This document shows, piece after piece, positions 25,371 through 38,596 of a stretch of DNA of 64,000 nt. Under the pieces are notes generated by a model. It did no database searches and had not been told where the DNA came from. It worked only from the letters and a program-made list of their open reading frames with translations. A program made the position numbers and the translations under genes. The DNA comes from Paramecium pentaurelia (taxonomy: Eukaryota; Ciliophora; Oligohymenophorea; Peniculida; Parameciidae): contig CAJJDO010000030.1 of assembly GCA_905183005.1 (NCBI GenBank), positions 379,598 through 443,597 of the forward strand, given 5' to 3'. The stretch's first letter is position 1, and every line of letters starts with the position of its first letter.

Positions 25371-26046
25371 TCAAACTTAATTATACATATGGCTTTATAA
25401 GACTAATTGTCTTTTACCATTCATTATGATATTTAACAACTCAAATAATCTCATATCATTATCTAATTTTTATGTTTTTATCTTTCCTATTAACATTGAT
25501 AAATATGGGTCTTATAATTCTATAACTTAATAATTAACAAATTTACAAATCTTAGTAAGTTCATAAAAATGATTAGTTAAACTATTTGTTAAATATTTAA
25601 TTTTGGAAAAACATGATAATTTAGATATGTTGTACATAAACTCATATTCTTAATCTGGCTTCAATACAATAATTATTAAATTACTTTAATCATCCTAAAA
25701 CATTGAAATAAATTTAATACAATATATTTTTATTAAAATTTCTATATCCTCTCCCAGATCTTTTATTATAATAAATTCATTCCTATATATTTATTTGGAC
25801 TAAGAGTATAAATATATAAAAATACTTTTGAATATTTGTGATTCTATGAATTAATATTGATTCATTTGCAAAATCCTAGGTTAAATTTGAGCTATTTCTT
25901 CTAGTAGTTAAATCAAAACTTTTCTATTTAAGCATAAAAATTTTGTCTTTATCTGCATCATCATGTCTAGATAAAGATTGCACTTTTTTGAGAATTGAAT
26001 AGTCTTTAAAATTAATAGATTTCTCAGATTTTCCCAATTAGTGCAT
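25371..26046 (-). CDS. Hypothetical protein, multi-exon, boundaries uncertain
   Basis: The start frame from CAT 26044-26046 encodes a Lys/Asp/Ser-rich N-terminus. A GTA...TAG intron of 26 bases fits near the region 25803-25828. The C-terminal part (LDNDMRLFELLNIIMNGKRQ) ends at TGA 25371-25373. A further frame change in between was not resolved with confidence. No recognised family. Confidence 0.4.
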
Positions 26047-26528
26047 TTATCAATTTATTTTATTTTGTAAAATTACGCTACATATTTTTTATTATCTTTT
26101 CATTAATAATTGCATGATTAAGAGAGTTATTTATAACTAAAAGATTATTAAAAACATATTTGTTATAATTGATCTCAAAATATTAAGTAATTAAAGCTTA
26201 GTTAATATTTATTTGAAGATTAATTTTCTAATTTTTTTGAACATAATTTATAATTAATTTTATATATAATTAATATAATAGTTTTATTATTCTTTATATT
26301 AGAATAATTCCAATGTTAAAATAACAAAACTGATTAGATGATTAATATATTTAAACTAATAATTATATTTATATAGAATTAATAATTATTTAGAAAAAGA
26401 TAAGTAATATCTATTTGATTATTAATTAGATTTAAATAATAATTATTATTAATTAATCTGTATACTAAAATTGGAAAAAATAGAATACAATTAGAATTTA
26501 AAAATAATTATATTAAATTAATAATTAT
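26047..26528. other. Intergenic, very AT-rich
   Basis: About 480 bases with long A/T runs and no credible gene. It must contain the promoters of two divergent genes. Confidence 0.5.
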
Positions 26529-27608
26529 ATGAAAAGAATCATTGCTTCTGTTAAGGATTTAGCTGATTATTTTAATGTGGCAATTTAGTAGAGAGCAAGC
26601 AATACAATTGTTGCTGGATAATACGTTGCAAGAAAAGTAGTGATATTAAAAACTAATTAGAAAAGGTTTCAATAGTTTCCTTATTTATGTAATCAACAAA
26701 ATGGAGGGATAAGATTTGTTGTTTGATTTAATATTTAGCAGATTTATATGAAGCTTGCATTAAATTTTCAAATATTCCTGAAATTTAAGCTGCTTCATCA
26801 GATATGTTTTCTAAAAAAATAGCTTCACGTATTAGAGAGTCAATGAAAAATGGAAGAAAGATATTTAAATTTCTAAAATTCTTTGATTCTATCAGATGTT
26901 TAAGTAATATTCATTCAAAAAATAAACCTAAATATTATAAAATCACAACATCTATTATGCATATATGTAATTTCTTTTATTATATAATGGATCACATTAT
27001 TTGGGGTATTAATATTGGTGTTTTGAAGTAAGAAATGTAATTATATTTATAGTGAAATTGTATCTTTAAAAGCAAAATCAACTATAAAGGGATATAAAGA
27101 TTCATTTTCATTAGCAAAAGCTTTATTAAAATTATTAAAATCATTTTTTTATTATAAGATAATTTATGATAAAGAAATGGAATTAGTAAAAGAAATAAAA
27201 GAAATACCTGATAAATTAATTTATGAAGATACAATTGCAGTATAATGTGCTAATAGTTTAATTAATAGTAGATAGAAAAGAAGAATTAAATAATTAAATT
27301 TTATAGTAACTTCTCTTAGAATTGTGATGTTGTTAAGAAGATTAAAATTATTTGGATTAAATAAACAAATAAGCAAAATATTTTATTCATGTAGTGGTTT
27401 AACTATAACATTTATAAACATAATAGTTTAATTAATCAATAATAATGATTTAATTAATTAAAAATTAGAAAAGAATGATAATGAGAAAGATAAAGAGAAA
27501 AAGCTTGCAAGAGTAAATTCTTTCATTCCTTAAAATCATCAATTAAAGAAAGTTAAATCAGAACTTGAAAGAGTCTTAGGAGAAGATTCAGAAAATGAAG
27601 GAGATTGA
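26529..27608 (+). CDS. PEX11-like peroxisome proliferation protein
   Basis: The core from ATG 26687 encodes TKWRDKICCLIQYLADLY, then the characteristic FLKFFDSIRCLSNI and FFYYIMDHIIWGINIGVLK segments. After the 25-base intron (near 27029-27053) comes a long C-terminal part ending in an acidic/basic tail. This matches PEX11, a peroxisomal membrane-remodelling protein. The 5' exon from 26529 (ADYFNVAIQQRASNTIVAGQ) can be joined by a 29-base intron, but the gene could start at 26687 (298 aa). The C-terminus is longer than usual for the family. Confidence 0.75.
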
Positions 27609-27778
27609 TATGATTTAAATAAAAAAATAAAGAGTCTCTATTTAAAATTAAAAATAAAATGAAATTTATATTAATTTAGTATTTAATTATCAATTTCTAA
27701 TTTTAAATATAAATATAAAATTAACACTATCTCTTGATACTTTGAAACTTTTAATATTATAATTCTATTTAAGAAAAC

Positions 27779-28055
27779 ATGGAATAAAATATAATTGTAA
27801 AATTCATGAATATAATAAACGTCTAAATTAGAAAGATGAAATATAAAATGATTAAATGAATAAAATATTTATTGTACATATTTTTTAATATTTCAAAAAT
27901 TAGAGAAACAATTATAATATAAAGATAATCGTTATCCTTATATATTTATAGATTTCAAAGAATCATTAAAATATCAAAAATTTGAAGTGAATAATTTATT
28001 AAGATTGCTAAAAAATAATGTTGTTAGTAGACAACCAATTTTAGAGAAGTGTTGA
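27779..28055 (+). CDS. Possible small gene or remnant
   Basis: A good coding frame near 27927-28055 (YPYIFIDFKESLKYQKFEV; NNLLRLLKNNVVSRQPILEKC) ends at TGA 28053-28055. No intron convincingly links it to an ATG. It may be a short gene with an unresolved first exon or a decaying one. Confidence 0.25.
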
Positions 28056-28142
28056 AAAGAAATCAATGTATAAAAATTCATGAATCATGTGAATTTATTT
28101 TTCTTTTATTACAAAAATCTAAATACTGAAAATCCTAAATTC

Positions 28143-28507
28143 TCACTCTAACTTCTTATTCTAACATTCTTAAGTTTATTATTTAAATACATATTCTTTT
28201 AATGCTCTTTAACATGATATATGAGTTAGTGCCTTTGGTTACTCATCAGTTTCAGATTCTTCAAATATTACATCATCAGGAGAATAGACAGTCAATTTTT
28301 ATTAATATATTTTAGGACCTCTATGTCCTTCTAAGATTAATGGTTCTAATAATTAAGGAGTTTCTTTAGGTCTTAAATTAATAATAATTTAACAGATTAC
28401 CTAATTTAAGGTGTAGGTGGAGGTTTATCATAAGTGTCCAAATATTCTTAGTAAGTCATAGAAGAATGATATCTCTATCTTATTTCTTATGCGTAAAGTT
28501 TATCCAT
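28143..28507 (-). CDS. Small hypothetical protein, 111 aa
   Basis: Two exons are joined across a 29-base intron (GTA...AAG) and give 112 codons. The product is Gln/Pro/Glu-rich (DTYDKPPPTPQIRPKETPQ; SPDDVIFEESETDE). No known domain. Only 35 bp separate its ATG from the stop of the B-box gene upstream. Confidence 0.6.
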
Positions 28508-28542
28508 AATTTTAAATATAAATAATAAAATCCAAATAATAC

Positions 28543-29910
28543 TCATAATTTATTTATTGCATCAGATGATATGAATTCAACTTCATCTAAGGCGTAATAA
28601 AATAGAACACAAGGAAATAGATCATTATCTGATTTTGGTATATCTAATTTGAATGTTGTTTTAGTCTAAATAAATAAATAAATAAAAAATTTACTTTCTA
28701 TTTTGTAAAAATCATTATTTCATTTTTAGGATCATAAGTACAAACTACAACATCACCTTTACCAAACTTGAAACACTTAACAACATTATTTTAATTTGCA
28801 GTTGTACTTGACCAAGCACCACCATTAGATGATACTAAATATCCTCCATGTCCTAATGATTGAAATGCAAATCCAAATTATTTACTCTAAACAATTGATA
28901 AATGACAAGCTCCAACAGCCAACCAATTACTTGTATGAACATTCTTTTTATTTAAATTATATATACATTCAATTTGAATCCAAACACTGTAACCTAATTT
29001 TTATCCAAGCTTGGATTCATAACAGCAAATTTGTAACCATGAGTAGAATTACTTGCTTAAAATATATATATTTATAATCAATATACCTTTAACAATTTTT
29101 TATTCAATTATTTCTACCTATGGATGTTTATTATTAGGCAAAAATTAAAAATTATAGGACTATTAGAATACAGATTTTGATGTCTTTTATATTAGAAATT
29201 CTATCTATTATTATACACCAGTAAACATATATTTCTCTAGTTACTTTATATGATCACTTTAATCTTAAATATGGAAATCAAATGCTTTATTTAATTCCTC
29301 ATAACCTAGATCTTAATCTGGTAAATCTTAAATTATTAATGCATCTAATAGCTCTTTTACAAATTTTCTAAATTATTAACTATTCTTTTAATTATTCATA
29401 ATATTTTCAATTACCAAAGCTTTAAAATATCATTATTTTTAATTTACTTGTATTTCCATCATCTATTTCTCTTAATTTCACTAATTTTCGTAAATTTTCA
29501 AAAAATTATTTTTAATGATCTTAAATTTTATTCAATTTTTAAACAATTTACTACTAGAGATCTTGAGTTTATTCTAAAGATTTAATTTCTTATTCATTAA
29601 TCTTATTTACAAGAAGATCTTTTTCACTTTATTTTAAGGTGATACTTTAAAATTCTCTAAATATTTTGAAATTACATTACTTTTATTTTTAATCATATTC
29701 ACATAAAAGAAGTTTTAGTGGTTTTAATTAATGTCCTTTATGAAGTTCCTCTTAACAAATACAACAACATAATATTTAATTTTATTAACACTCTTTCTCT
29801 AAACATATTAAACTCAATATTTCTCCACTATGATTTCCTCCTAAATTGCATTCTGGATATTGTATATTGCTATATTTTTTAACATTTTGTTTATCATCAG
29901 GTTTGTTCAT
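28543..29910 (-). CDS. B-box, coiled-coil, SPRY-like protein, 418 aa
   Basis: Five exons with introns of 28, 31, 23 and 29 bases (the last 28666-28694) give 419 codons. The N-terminus has a Cys/His cluster (CNLGGNHSGEI; CLEKEC; CCCICQEELHKGHQ) fitting a B-box zinc finger. A coiled coil of about 150 residues follows. The last 180 residues resemble a SPRY/B30.2 fold (FGFAFQSLGHGGYLVSSNGG; GKGDVVVCTYDPKNEMIIF). This TRIM-like order, without an obvious RING, suggests a scaffold or recognition factor. Confidence 0.75.
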
Positions 29911-30667
29911 TTATTTATATGTTTTAACCATGTTAAGCATTAATTATTTCATTTTTATTAAAGTATTAATTTATTTTTCTATTTAAACAATGATTATATG
30001 CTAAACTTTAAAATGAGATAAATAATCTTAACTTATAAAAGATATAAACAACAAGAAATAGTTATTATAAAAGAACAAATCTTATAATAGAAAAGTAAAT
30101 AATAGAAATAATTACAATTAATAAGTAATTTCTATCTTTATATCACTTATGGTTGAATCATAATTTTTATAAATCAATCCTTAATAAAAAGTATAATAGT
30201 TCTTTGTATTTTTTCATTAAATAATCTAATTTTCACTATTTTTAACAAAATAAAAAAGTTCCAATAATTAATTAAATTCTTAGGATTTTTGATTCATATA
30301 AAAAATTTATACAAAAAAATTATGTTATCAAAAATGTCTTACCCTATTAATATGGATAAAAATATATATATATATACTTAAAATTTTTTAATTATTATAG
30401 AAAATCTATTCTTATAAAGGATCTAATTTAATATTGATGAAATATATTTTAAGTTGGGTTATGCATTTTATTCAAATTTTTGATTTGGATAATAATTTCA
30501 TAAATTTACATCATTCAAAGCACTCTTATACTAAATTAAGAAAGCTTTTTATTTTGAATGTCAACCATTTTTAAACTGGAAATAAATATGTAAGTAAAAG
30601 GTTATACTTATAAATATAAGATTTAAGCATTATTTAGATACAATTATAAATATTACAAATAATCAAT
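29911..30667. other. Intergenic, AT-rich
   Basis: About 750 bases. Only short frames were seen. No RNA gene or repeat recognised. Confidence 0.45.
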
Positions 30668-31086
30668 TCATGCAATTTTATTAGAAAACTAAACTTCAGT
30701 ACTTAAACTATTTTATTTTCTTTATATATCTTCTTCCTTGCTTTATCCAATATTTTTATGTCTTCCTTATTGATTAAGAAAACGATCAACCTTATTTAAA
30801 GAAGAAATAATCGATTAATCGCTATTCTTACATTGTAAGAGATATTTTTATAATTTAACTTCAGGTGTTGGTTTCTAATAAAATAAGCTTATAAAATTAC
30901 ATATGTATTGATCCATTTATCATCATTATCAATATTTAATTATAATGTTTAGATTTTCATAATATTATTATTTTCATGCGGCAATTCAAATTATGGCATT
31001 CCTAGCAATTTTCTTAATTCAACAAACCCTTTTTTGGATATTGCATTTTCTAATCTATATCCTTTTTGTTTGTGAGCCTTTCCCAT
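30668..31086 (-). CDS. Small basic hypothetical protein, 130 aa
   Basis: A 26-base intron (GTA...TAG) joins two exons to 131 codons. It starts MGKAHKQKGYRLENAISKKG and is Lys/Gln-rich throughout. A glycine at position 2 is not followed by a typical myristoylation context. No recognised domain. Confidence 0.6.
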
Positions 31087-31148
31087 AAAATAATATTTGA
31101 TGTAAATAAAAATATTGTTAATTTAACTAATTCATTCTATTTTTATAG

Positions 31149-31421
31149 ATGCCAAAAAACCGTAGAACTGATAAGTTCTTAACAAAAAGATGAATAAAAA
31201 ATAATAAACCAAGATTTAAAACCATTTTTGTTTTCTGTTAAAAAAAGAATCATTTTGTTCCCTCAAATAATTATGATGATACTTCCTTTGAATTTAATCT
31301 AGAAATTCTTTAGAAGATTTATATAGAATCAATATTTTAGTGTTAGAATTAACCTAATATAGAATATGGACTCAAATTAACCCAATCTTATATGAAATTC
31401 CTAAAAAGTCAATTGTTATGA
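31149..31421 (+). pseudogene. Frame with internal UGA
   Basis: From ATG 31149 the frame reads 14 codons, meets TGA at 31191-31193, then continues open in the same frame to TGA 31419-31421 with coding-like content (NKPRFKTIFVFCQKKNHFV; TSFEFNLEILQKIYIESIF). A 39-base intron (31177-31215) would remove the UGA but is longer than any other here. It is either a gene with an unusual intron or a decaying one. Confidence 0.35.
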
Positions 31422-31659
31422 TAAGTGTTAGATGAAAATAGAATAATTTTTGAATTCATAGAAACAAAAAATATTAATTTTATTCATTATATTAACAAGA
31501 GACTTTAATATTTACATTAAAGATGCAACTATTTTAATGTTAATTTATAAGATATTTTTGCATATATATATTTTTTTGAAAATAGATATGATTAGATTTA
31601 TAATAAATTCTTTATAAAAATGAAATAGAATATATTAAATAATAATAAGTATTTTAAAA

Positions 31660-32829
31660 TCATTAAAGCCATTCATCTTAAGCTATCTCTTTAAGTGGAG
31701 GTCGTTCATTCTAGTTAGTATTCAAGATTTTCTTAATTAAATTTTTTAATTGGAAAGACATATTTTACGGATATTCAATTTTTCCACTATTGATTGATTT
31801 ATATAAATCCTTATCATCACTACCTTTAAATGGAAATTATCCTGTTGTCATTTTAAAAAGTAATATGCCCAATGCCCAAACATCAGCAGGAAAACTATAA
31901 GTTTATTTATTAACTATTTCTGGTGCCATATATGATGGTGTTCCACAAAATATGTTAAGTCTACTTGAAGGATCAATAGCAATTGAAAATCTATTGAAAG
32001 AATAAGAATTATTTTACCCAAAATCAATAATTTTAATTTAATTATTCAATGGATCAATAAGAATATTTTCTAATTTTAAATCTCTATGAACAACACTCTT
32101 ATGATGACAGTATTTTAAAGCATCTACAATTTAGATAAAAATTTATTTAGCTTCATTTTCATCAAGCTTCTTTTATGGTTATTATTTAATGAAAGAATTT
32201 AATGAAGTTGCACTATAATATTCCATAATGACATGTAATTATACTTGAGTTTCACAAGCTCCAACCAATTTTATAATATTTGGATGTCTTAATTTTGATA
32301 ATATCTTCACTTCTCTACAAACATTTTTACGTTTTTGTTGATCATTAATTTTAGCCTTTTCATATGTTTTTATAGCACAAAATAATGATCCCTTTTATGC
32401 CAATCTTACAATAGCATATGAACCTAATCCAAGTACTTTTGATAAAATATAATTTTCAATTGATTTTTCAAGTAAATTATCAGGTAATACACCTTGAAGG
32501 ATTCCTTGCTCAAAAATGTTTTCAGTTTGCATTTTGACATTTTCACTTACTATTCTTATTTCTCTTTATTTAGTTTCTGGAGTCTAAAATCTTGGACTTT
32601 ACTTTTTGGATGTACCATGGTACTCAATTGGAACATTGACCTTAACAGGACTTTTTGCTAAAGGTGAGACAGACTTTTTTCCATTAGATTTATTTAACTC
32701 ATGGATTATATGTTGTAATTCAGCTATCCTATTTTTAGCTTATTTAATATTGTCAACATTAGAAGTATAATCTTTGAGAGGAGTTCGATTCTCAAATTAG
32801 AAATTAGGACTGCAATAGTTTATGTTCAT
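31660..32829 (-). CDS. Ser/Thr protein kinase, CAMK/AMPK-like, 389 aa
   Basis: Intronless: 390 codons in a single frame. The N-terminal 120 residues are low complexity. The kinase domain follows with the glycine loop GLGSYAIVRLA (about residue 134), the AIK lysine (about 154), VVHRDLKLENIL, IIDFG, CGTPSYMAPE and WALGILLFKMTTGQFPF. All catalytic residues are present, so activity is expected. The domain ends close to the C-terminus with ERPPLKEIAQDEW and no extra regulatory domain. The substrate is unknown. Confidence 0.9.
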
Positions 32830-33724
32830 TAACAGATAGTTATTATTAATTTTTATTTATGAAATTAATTCTTATTTACAATTAAAAATAAATGGATTTA
32901 TTTTTGATTTATAATTAATTATATTTAATTATTTTTTTTAATTAATAAACAAATTATTTCATTTCTTCTTCATATTATTCTTTTTGAAATAATTTAATTT
33001 TTGATTTAATTACTAACCATATATAAACTTATATTTCTATTAATTAGGTAAAAGTAAATATTATTAATATATTATTTTAATGATATACTAAATCATTTAA
33101 ATTGAATGATTTATTATAATTAATATGGATGTATTATTTTATAAAATGTTATTATAATTTTATCATTCAAATAGGATATGATACTTTTCTTTTAACTAAA
33201 GGATAATATAAAATGATTGAAATATTTTATTAAAGTAATTCTAAAATTAAAGAGAACTATATAAGAATTGCAAAGGTTCTTGATTGAATTCTTAATTTTT
33301 CTTTATCTATTTGAAATTTCTGACTTTAAGAAATATCATAAAAAGATCTAAAGATTTAATCTAAATAAAAAAACTTAGACTATATCAAATATTTATTTAT
33401 AATAATTATAGAAGTATTCATAGAATATTGGGTAAATAAAAAATAACATATTTGAGCTAATAATTAATTATAACTTTAATAATATATTTAATAGTTTAAA
33501 TAGTAAATATTCAGCATCAAAAAACATTAAATAATAAAAAATAAGAATATAATAATCTGTTAAGTGAATTTCAATAATTAAAAAATTTAATTTAACATTT
33601 TCATATACTGTGATCTTAAATTTAAGTAAGTTATGATTAATTTATAATTAATTGCTATAATCATTAGGTTAGCACTTACAATTAAGTATCAAATGAATAT
33701 AATAAATTTTATAATTTAAAGTTA
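32830..33724. other. Intergenic, very AT-rich
   Basis: Nearly 900 bases, unusually long for this dense window. Frames are short and full of TGA or low-complexity codons. No RNA gene was recognised. Confidence 0.45.
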
Positions 33725-34132
33725 ATGTAAACTTTTTGTCAATCATAAATTCAGTCTTAAATCAGAAGTAGTTGTTTAACTGCTCGGAGATAAAATTATA
33801 AGTCATTGTCTTTATCTTAATATACAAGTGAAGATGAAATTTCAAGATAAATTAGATTTGATCCATTGATTCAGCAATTAGATTTTATGTTAAAAAAGAG
33901 TACCCCAAAAAATAAAAATATATAAACTTTGGAATCTAAGTTTTATAATCCATTTGAGTTTAAAATAAAGACCTATTAGATGATTAATGCGAGGATTATT
34001 CCAAAAAATGAAAAAGGAAAACGAAAGCCAGTTACATCATATCGTAGGCAATAAACATATAAAGCAAGAGAAAAAAGTTTATAAACGTAGTGGCAAAGAG
34101 TTTCTTAAGAATTTAGTGACACATATATGTGA
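33725..34132 (+). CDS. Small basic protein, 135 aa
   Basis: Single uninterrupted frame of 136 codons. Arg/Lys/Gln/Ser-rich, with SSCLTARRQNYKSLSLSQ, a central QIRFDPLIQQLDFMLKK and a strongly basic C-terminal part (KNEKGKRKPVTSYRRQ). No membrane segment or known domain. Confidence 0.6.
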
Positions 34133-34865
34133 ATAATAATAATAATAAAAATTTGATTATGTCAGCAAAGTTATTAATAAATTATCATAAATTTTAGTTT
34201 ACAAAAATCAAAGGACTTTAAAACTTCAAAAGAAGAGCTTTAATTTTGATAACTTAGATTCTATTTATTTATCAATACAAGTTCTTGTTTAAAATGAAAT
34301 AAAATTATTTATTAGAATATAAAAAATAATTGTTATAATAACAACTTATAATTAAGCATTCAATAAATACTATCTATTTTGATTATTTGCATCAATAAAT
34401 AATCTAGTTATTTAAACTCTTCTGACTTTTATTAAACATCTCTATAAGGATAATGATAATAAAGATAATGATTATAATTAAAATTTACAATACTAAGTAA
34501 GCTTCATTTTTTTATTGCTACTATTTTACTTTAAGAAAAAGAAATTAGAATTTAAATTTTAAGGATTTTTATAAAAATATTTTTATTACCAAGTTTCAAG
34601 AATCTAACAATAATAAATATTTTGTTTTTATCAAATTCTTAAAATAAATAAGAGAATAAAAAATGAATATAGATTCTAATCTAATTTTCAGATCATTAAT
34701 TATATGTTATGTACTATTAAATTTAGTAAATAAAACAGAAAAAAATTTATCATTTATTATATTTATTAAGTTCTGGTTAACAGTAATATATGGTGATTTA
34801 TATTTATGAGAAGGAATTCTTTAACTATATTTAATAATACAATTTAAAAAATATATTAAACATTA
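34133..34865. other. Intergenic, very AT-rich
   Basis: About 730 bases between convergent genes, without a supported feature. A short GAT/AAT-rich simple tract lies near 34450-34475. Confidence 0.45.
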
Positions 34866-35494
34866 TCATTTTTTCTATAATTATGTATTGATAACATGTG
34901 CTAATTTCACTATTTCACTAAGATATGTAGGTGATATATGTGCAGCATTAATATCATAATTTTCTAATTTGTTCCTCATATTAACTAAATCATGCAAAGG
35001 TATCATCTCAGTAATATCATTATTTGAGTTATATCTTCTAATTTCTTAATACTCATTTCTATCTGTGTATGCTCTAGGAGATTAATAAAAACCTTAAAAT
35101 TATGTAATTGTAGATTTAGGACTTTTTAGAGGATGTCCAAAATGATTATTAATAAATCTTTATGGTGAAGTTGTTATAGATTTTATTCTAAAATAAATTT
35201 TATTTTTACTTCTATTGCATACCATTAATAGTGACAGGAGATGATAAATGTTTAGGAGAACAAACTCTGGAATCTGTTTTGAACTTATTAAGACTATAAT
35301 TTTATAATTTACTAGATAATAAATCAAGAGTTGGAGCACTTCCATTAAATAAAAAATTACTTTTTTTTGAATGATTTTCTTTGACTACTTAATTAATTAT
35401 CTTATCCTATCCTTGTATTTGATGAGTTTCTTTAATATTTATCAGTTATTCTTTCTCTAAAAAGTTTAAGATTAAAATTTAATTAGTCACTCAT
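34866..35494 (-). CDS. Hypothetical protein, 190 aa
   Basis: Exons are joined across a 22-base intron (GTAAAA...TTTTAG) and, at the very start, a 34-base GTG...TAG intron right after the initiator. The total is 191 codons. The middle is Ser/Asn-rich (NGSAPTLDLLSSKLQNYS). The C-terminal third is helical (ITEMIPLHDLVNMRNKLENY; YLSEIVKLAHVINT). No recognised domain. The short first exon is the least certain part. Confidence 0.55.
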
Positions 35495-35786
35495 TTAAGT
35501 TATTAAACAAATAAATTTTAATAAATTAAAGTAAATATCAACAAAAATAAGGGAAAAATAACTCATTACTTTATTATTATTCAAAATAAATATCTGATTA
35601 GGTTTATATTTTTCTTAAATTTTATATGTATAAAAAATGATTAAATGGAACACATTTTATAAATTATACAAATTTAAGTGAATATGATTAAATAAATAAA
35701 AAATAAGATAAAATATTTTTGATTTATTTGAATTATAATTTATCAAAGTTTTAGTAGAACAATTTATATATTTTAATAATTAATAT

Positions 35787-38596
35787 TCATCTCCAAAGTA
35801 TAGCATTTCCACCCTAATCAGCTGTTATCATAAATCCATTAGCTTTGAGGTAAGCAAATGAGACTATTCCATATTCATGTTTCTCTATTTTAGTAAGAAC
35901 CTTAGCTTATTGTATTAATGTTAAACTTATTGATTTATCGTTGCTTACACTTGCTATAAATCCTGGTTATAACCTAATGTATTATAAAGCAATACATAGA
36001 AATTTTAGTAATCTTATCTTCATGTAAATTAAGTTATTTCATAATTACTGCTCTTCCATTTTACCATTAGAATATTTTAGCAATACCCTTTTCATTACCT
36101 GTTATAAATTTTTATTAGATTGACTATTTCTTTTTTGAAATTAATTAATCAATAGGTGAAACAGCATAAACAAGACAATCATCATTAATGTATTAAAATG
36201 GATTAATATTAGAAAATGGTAATGATATTGATACAGTTTTATCATTATTTGCAGAAACTAATATACATCCATTTAATAAAGTAAAATCCAATACTTATTA
36301 TCCTTATTTTAATATTTATTCTTCAACAAGTTTTAAATTAGTATCAATTTTCCACAATTTAATAATACCATCATCAGAACAGGATATTATTTATTCATCA
36401 ATATCTAGAAATATACTATTCATGCTTCCAGTCTAAGATACTTAACTACTTAATTAAGCTGTTGTTGTATTATTAGTAAAGAAGTTTTATGAGAATTGAG
36501 GATTAATATGTAAATATTTTATTTTTCTAATAGAATTATTATGAGCTTAAGATACAATAAATGTTGGTTTTAGACTTTTTAAATCCCAACTACATAATGA
36601 ATTACCTGTTTATGGAGAATATCCACTAGATAGTAAAACTGATTATCCATTAAATTAGAAGGCTCTCAAAGAAAATACAAATATGCCATGTTTTAAAATT
36701 TGAGTTGGTTTTTTTAGATTTACATTATAAATGATAATAGTTCCATCAATAATTGCTATGGCTGCTAAATTTTCATTAACAAAACAAACATCTATTATAT
36801 TTTTATCAGATGGTTTAAAAAAGTGAAAAGGTTCCCATTCACTCAAACTTTTACCATCAGATTTAATTTTATATATACTTTCTTCTAAACAAAATGGTTC
36901 ACTATTTAATAAATGATATTATTTTTAGATAGCATCTATTTCACCATGTTATTTATAAAGATCCATTAGATTTTATATCTTTTCCAAAAACAATTAACTA
37001 ATACTTACAAGTTTATGTTATAATTTATCAGCCTTTTTAGGTAATACTTGTTCAGTCTTAACAATTGCACTTAACATATTATCTATCAATTATTTATTGT
37101 TAATGAATTTGATTCCTAATATAACAGCAGGATTATTTGATGCTATTTTTCTAAAATAATAATTTAAATAATATACTATACAGTCATCATATGAATAAAT
37201 TGATCAAAATATTCCTTTGTAAATTATCCTTTCAACTCTTTAGGAATAGATTCTTCTATTAAATGATATTTAACGAACATATCTTTAATAGCAATAGTTT
37301 ATTCTGTTAATATATTTCTAATATTATCTCCAGCAGTACTAAATAACTTTTCAATCCCTTTATGAATACTTAAGTCATCCCAAGGAATAGCAAGTTGTTC
37401 AATTATTTCTTTATTCAAAATTCTACCTACTCTTGCACTAAATTCACTCATCTTCATTCTATCTACACATTTTGTATCTATTAAACAATCTGCACACATT
37501 TTTCTATCTTTATGTTAACAATCCAATTTTACACAAATAGCTAACACCTATCTAATTTTATTTATATTTTACTTCTTAATTATGAGCCAAACATTTAAAA
37601 TTTATTTTCTCTTATTATTAATTATTTATTTGTTTAATCTCTTTAGGAGATGTAATATTTTATTTATCTTCATTCTATTTAATTCTACTTTATATATTAG
37701 ATTAATCCTTATTCTAAACTATTCTCTTATTCATTAATTATGGCTTTTAATCATCATCTAATAGATATTCCATTGGAGTAGTTAATAAATGAAATAAGAA
37801 CTATAATAAAATTTAATCAATTACTTCTATTGCTGTCAAATATTTATTTATTACTTAATTAAACTTAAATACAAAGTCATTTGAAAATTCTGTAATTTTA
37901 TTTTTCTTCCTCTCTATTTATTCACACATTGTCTCTAATACTCCTCTATTCTAAATTAAATAAATTGCAAAATCTAGAGTTTCTGAATGAGCTTCATTTG
38001 CCTTATCTAAAATAATCATATTATATAAAAGTTAATATACTCTCTAAAATAAGCTCAAGTTAATGTATTGTCTATTCTTTCAATTTTAATGGTAGTTTCT
38101 AAGAAGCCCAATAATAATTTGTAATCAAAATTGGAACATATTCTTATCCAATAGAAGACAATTTTGTTAATACCATCTCAATAACAGCTGTAATTTATCT
38201 ATTCAAATCAGACTTAACTTGATTTTTCTCATCAAATAATTCCATAAATGCTTCTTATGCATCTTTTGATAAACAACTTCGTAAATGTCTTAAATAATCT
38301 GAAATTCGAAGTTTTTTGCTACAAGGATAATCTATCAAGCATTCTACACATAAAATTTTATTATTGTGTTAACATTCTTCACACATACAAACAGCTTTGA
38401 TTGGTTCATCAGAGTGAACTTAACAATTATAACTATCAACTTATTATAGTTTTGGAGTTCTAACTTATTGTTATTGTTAAATTCTTTGAGATTAAGGGGC
38501 ACTTTCGCTTATTTCTATTTTTTTTGGAGTTCTATCGTTTTGTTTACCTCTTGTAGGTTTTTTCTTTTGTTCCTAACATAAAACAGCGTTTCCCAT
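35787..38596 (-). CDS. Double B-box and WD40 protein with acylation-type N-terminus, 900 aa
   Basis: Five exons, with introns of 34, 25, 26 and 22 bases, give exactly 901 codons. The N-terminus MGNAVLC has Gly2 and a following Cys, a classic context for N-myristoylation plus palmitoylation. A first B-box-like Cys/His cluster lies near residues 58-92 (CQVHSDEPIKAVC; CEECQHNNKILCVEC). A second comes near residue 365 (CLAHNQEVLAICVKLDCQHK; CADCL), each followed by helical regions. The last 300 residues carry WD40-like blades (SCSDDGIIKLWKID; SSGYSPQTGNSLCSWDL). It is probably a membrane-associated scaffold. It shares this layout with 3751-5337. Confidence 0.8.

Noticed and set aside
28829..29077. 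Plus-strand ORF of 82 codons
   Set aside because: It lies antisense to the SPRY-like domain of the B-box gene, which is well supported.
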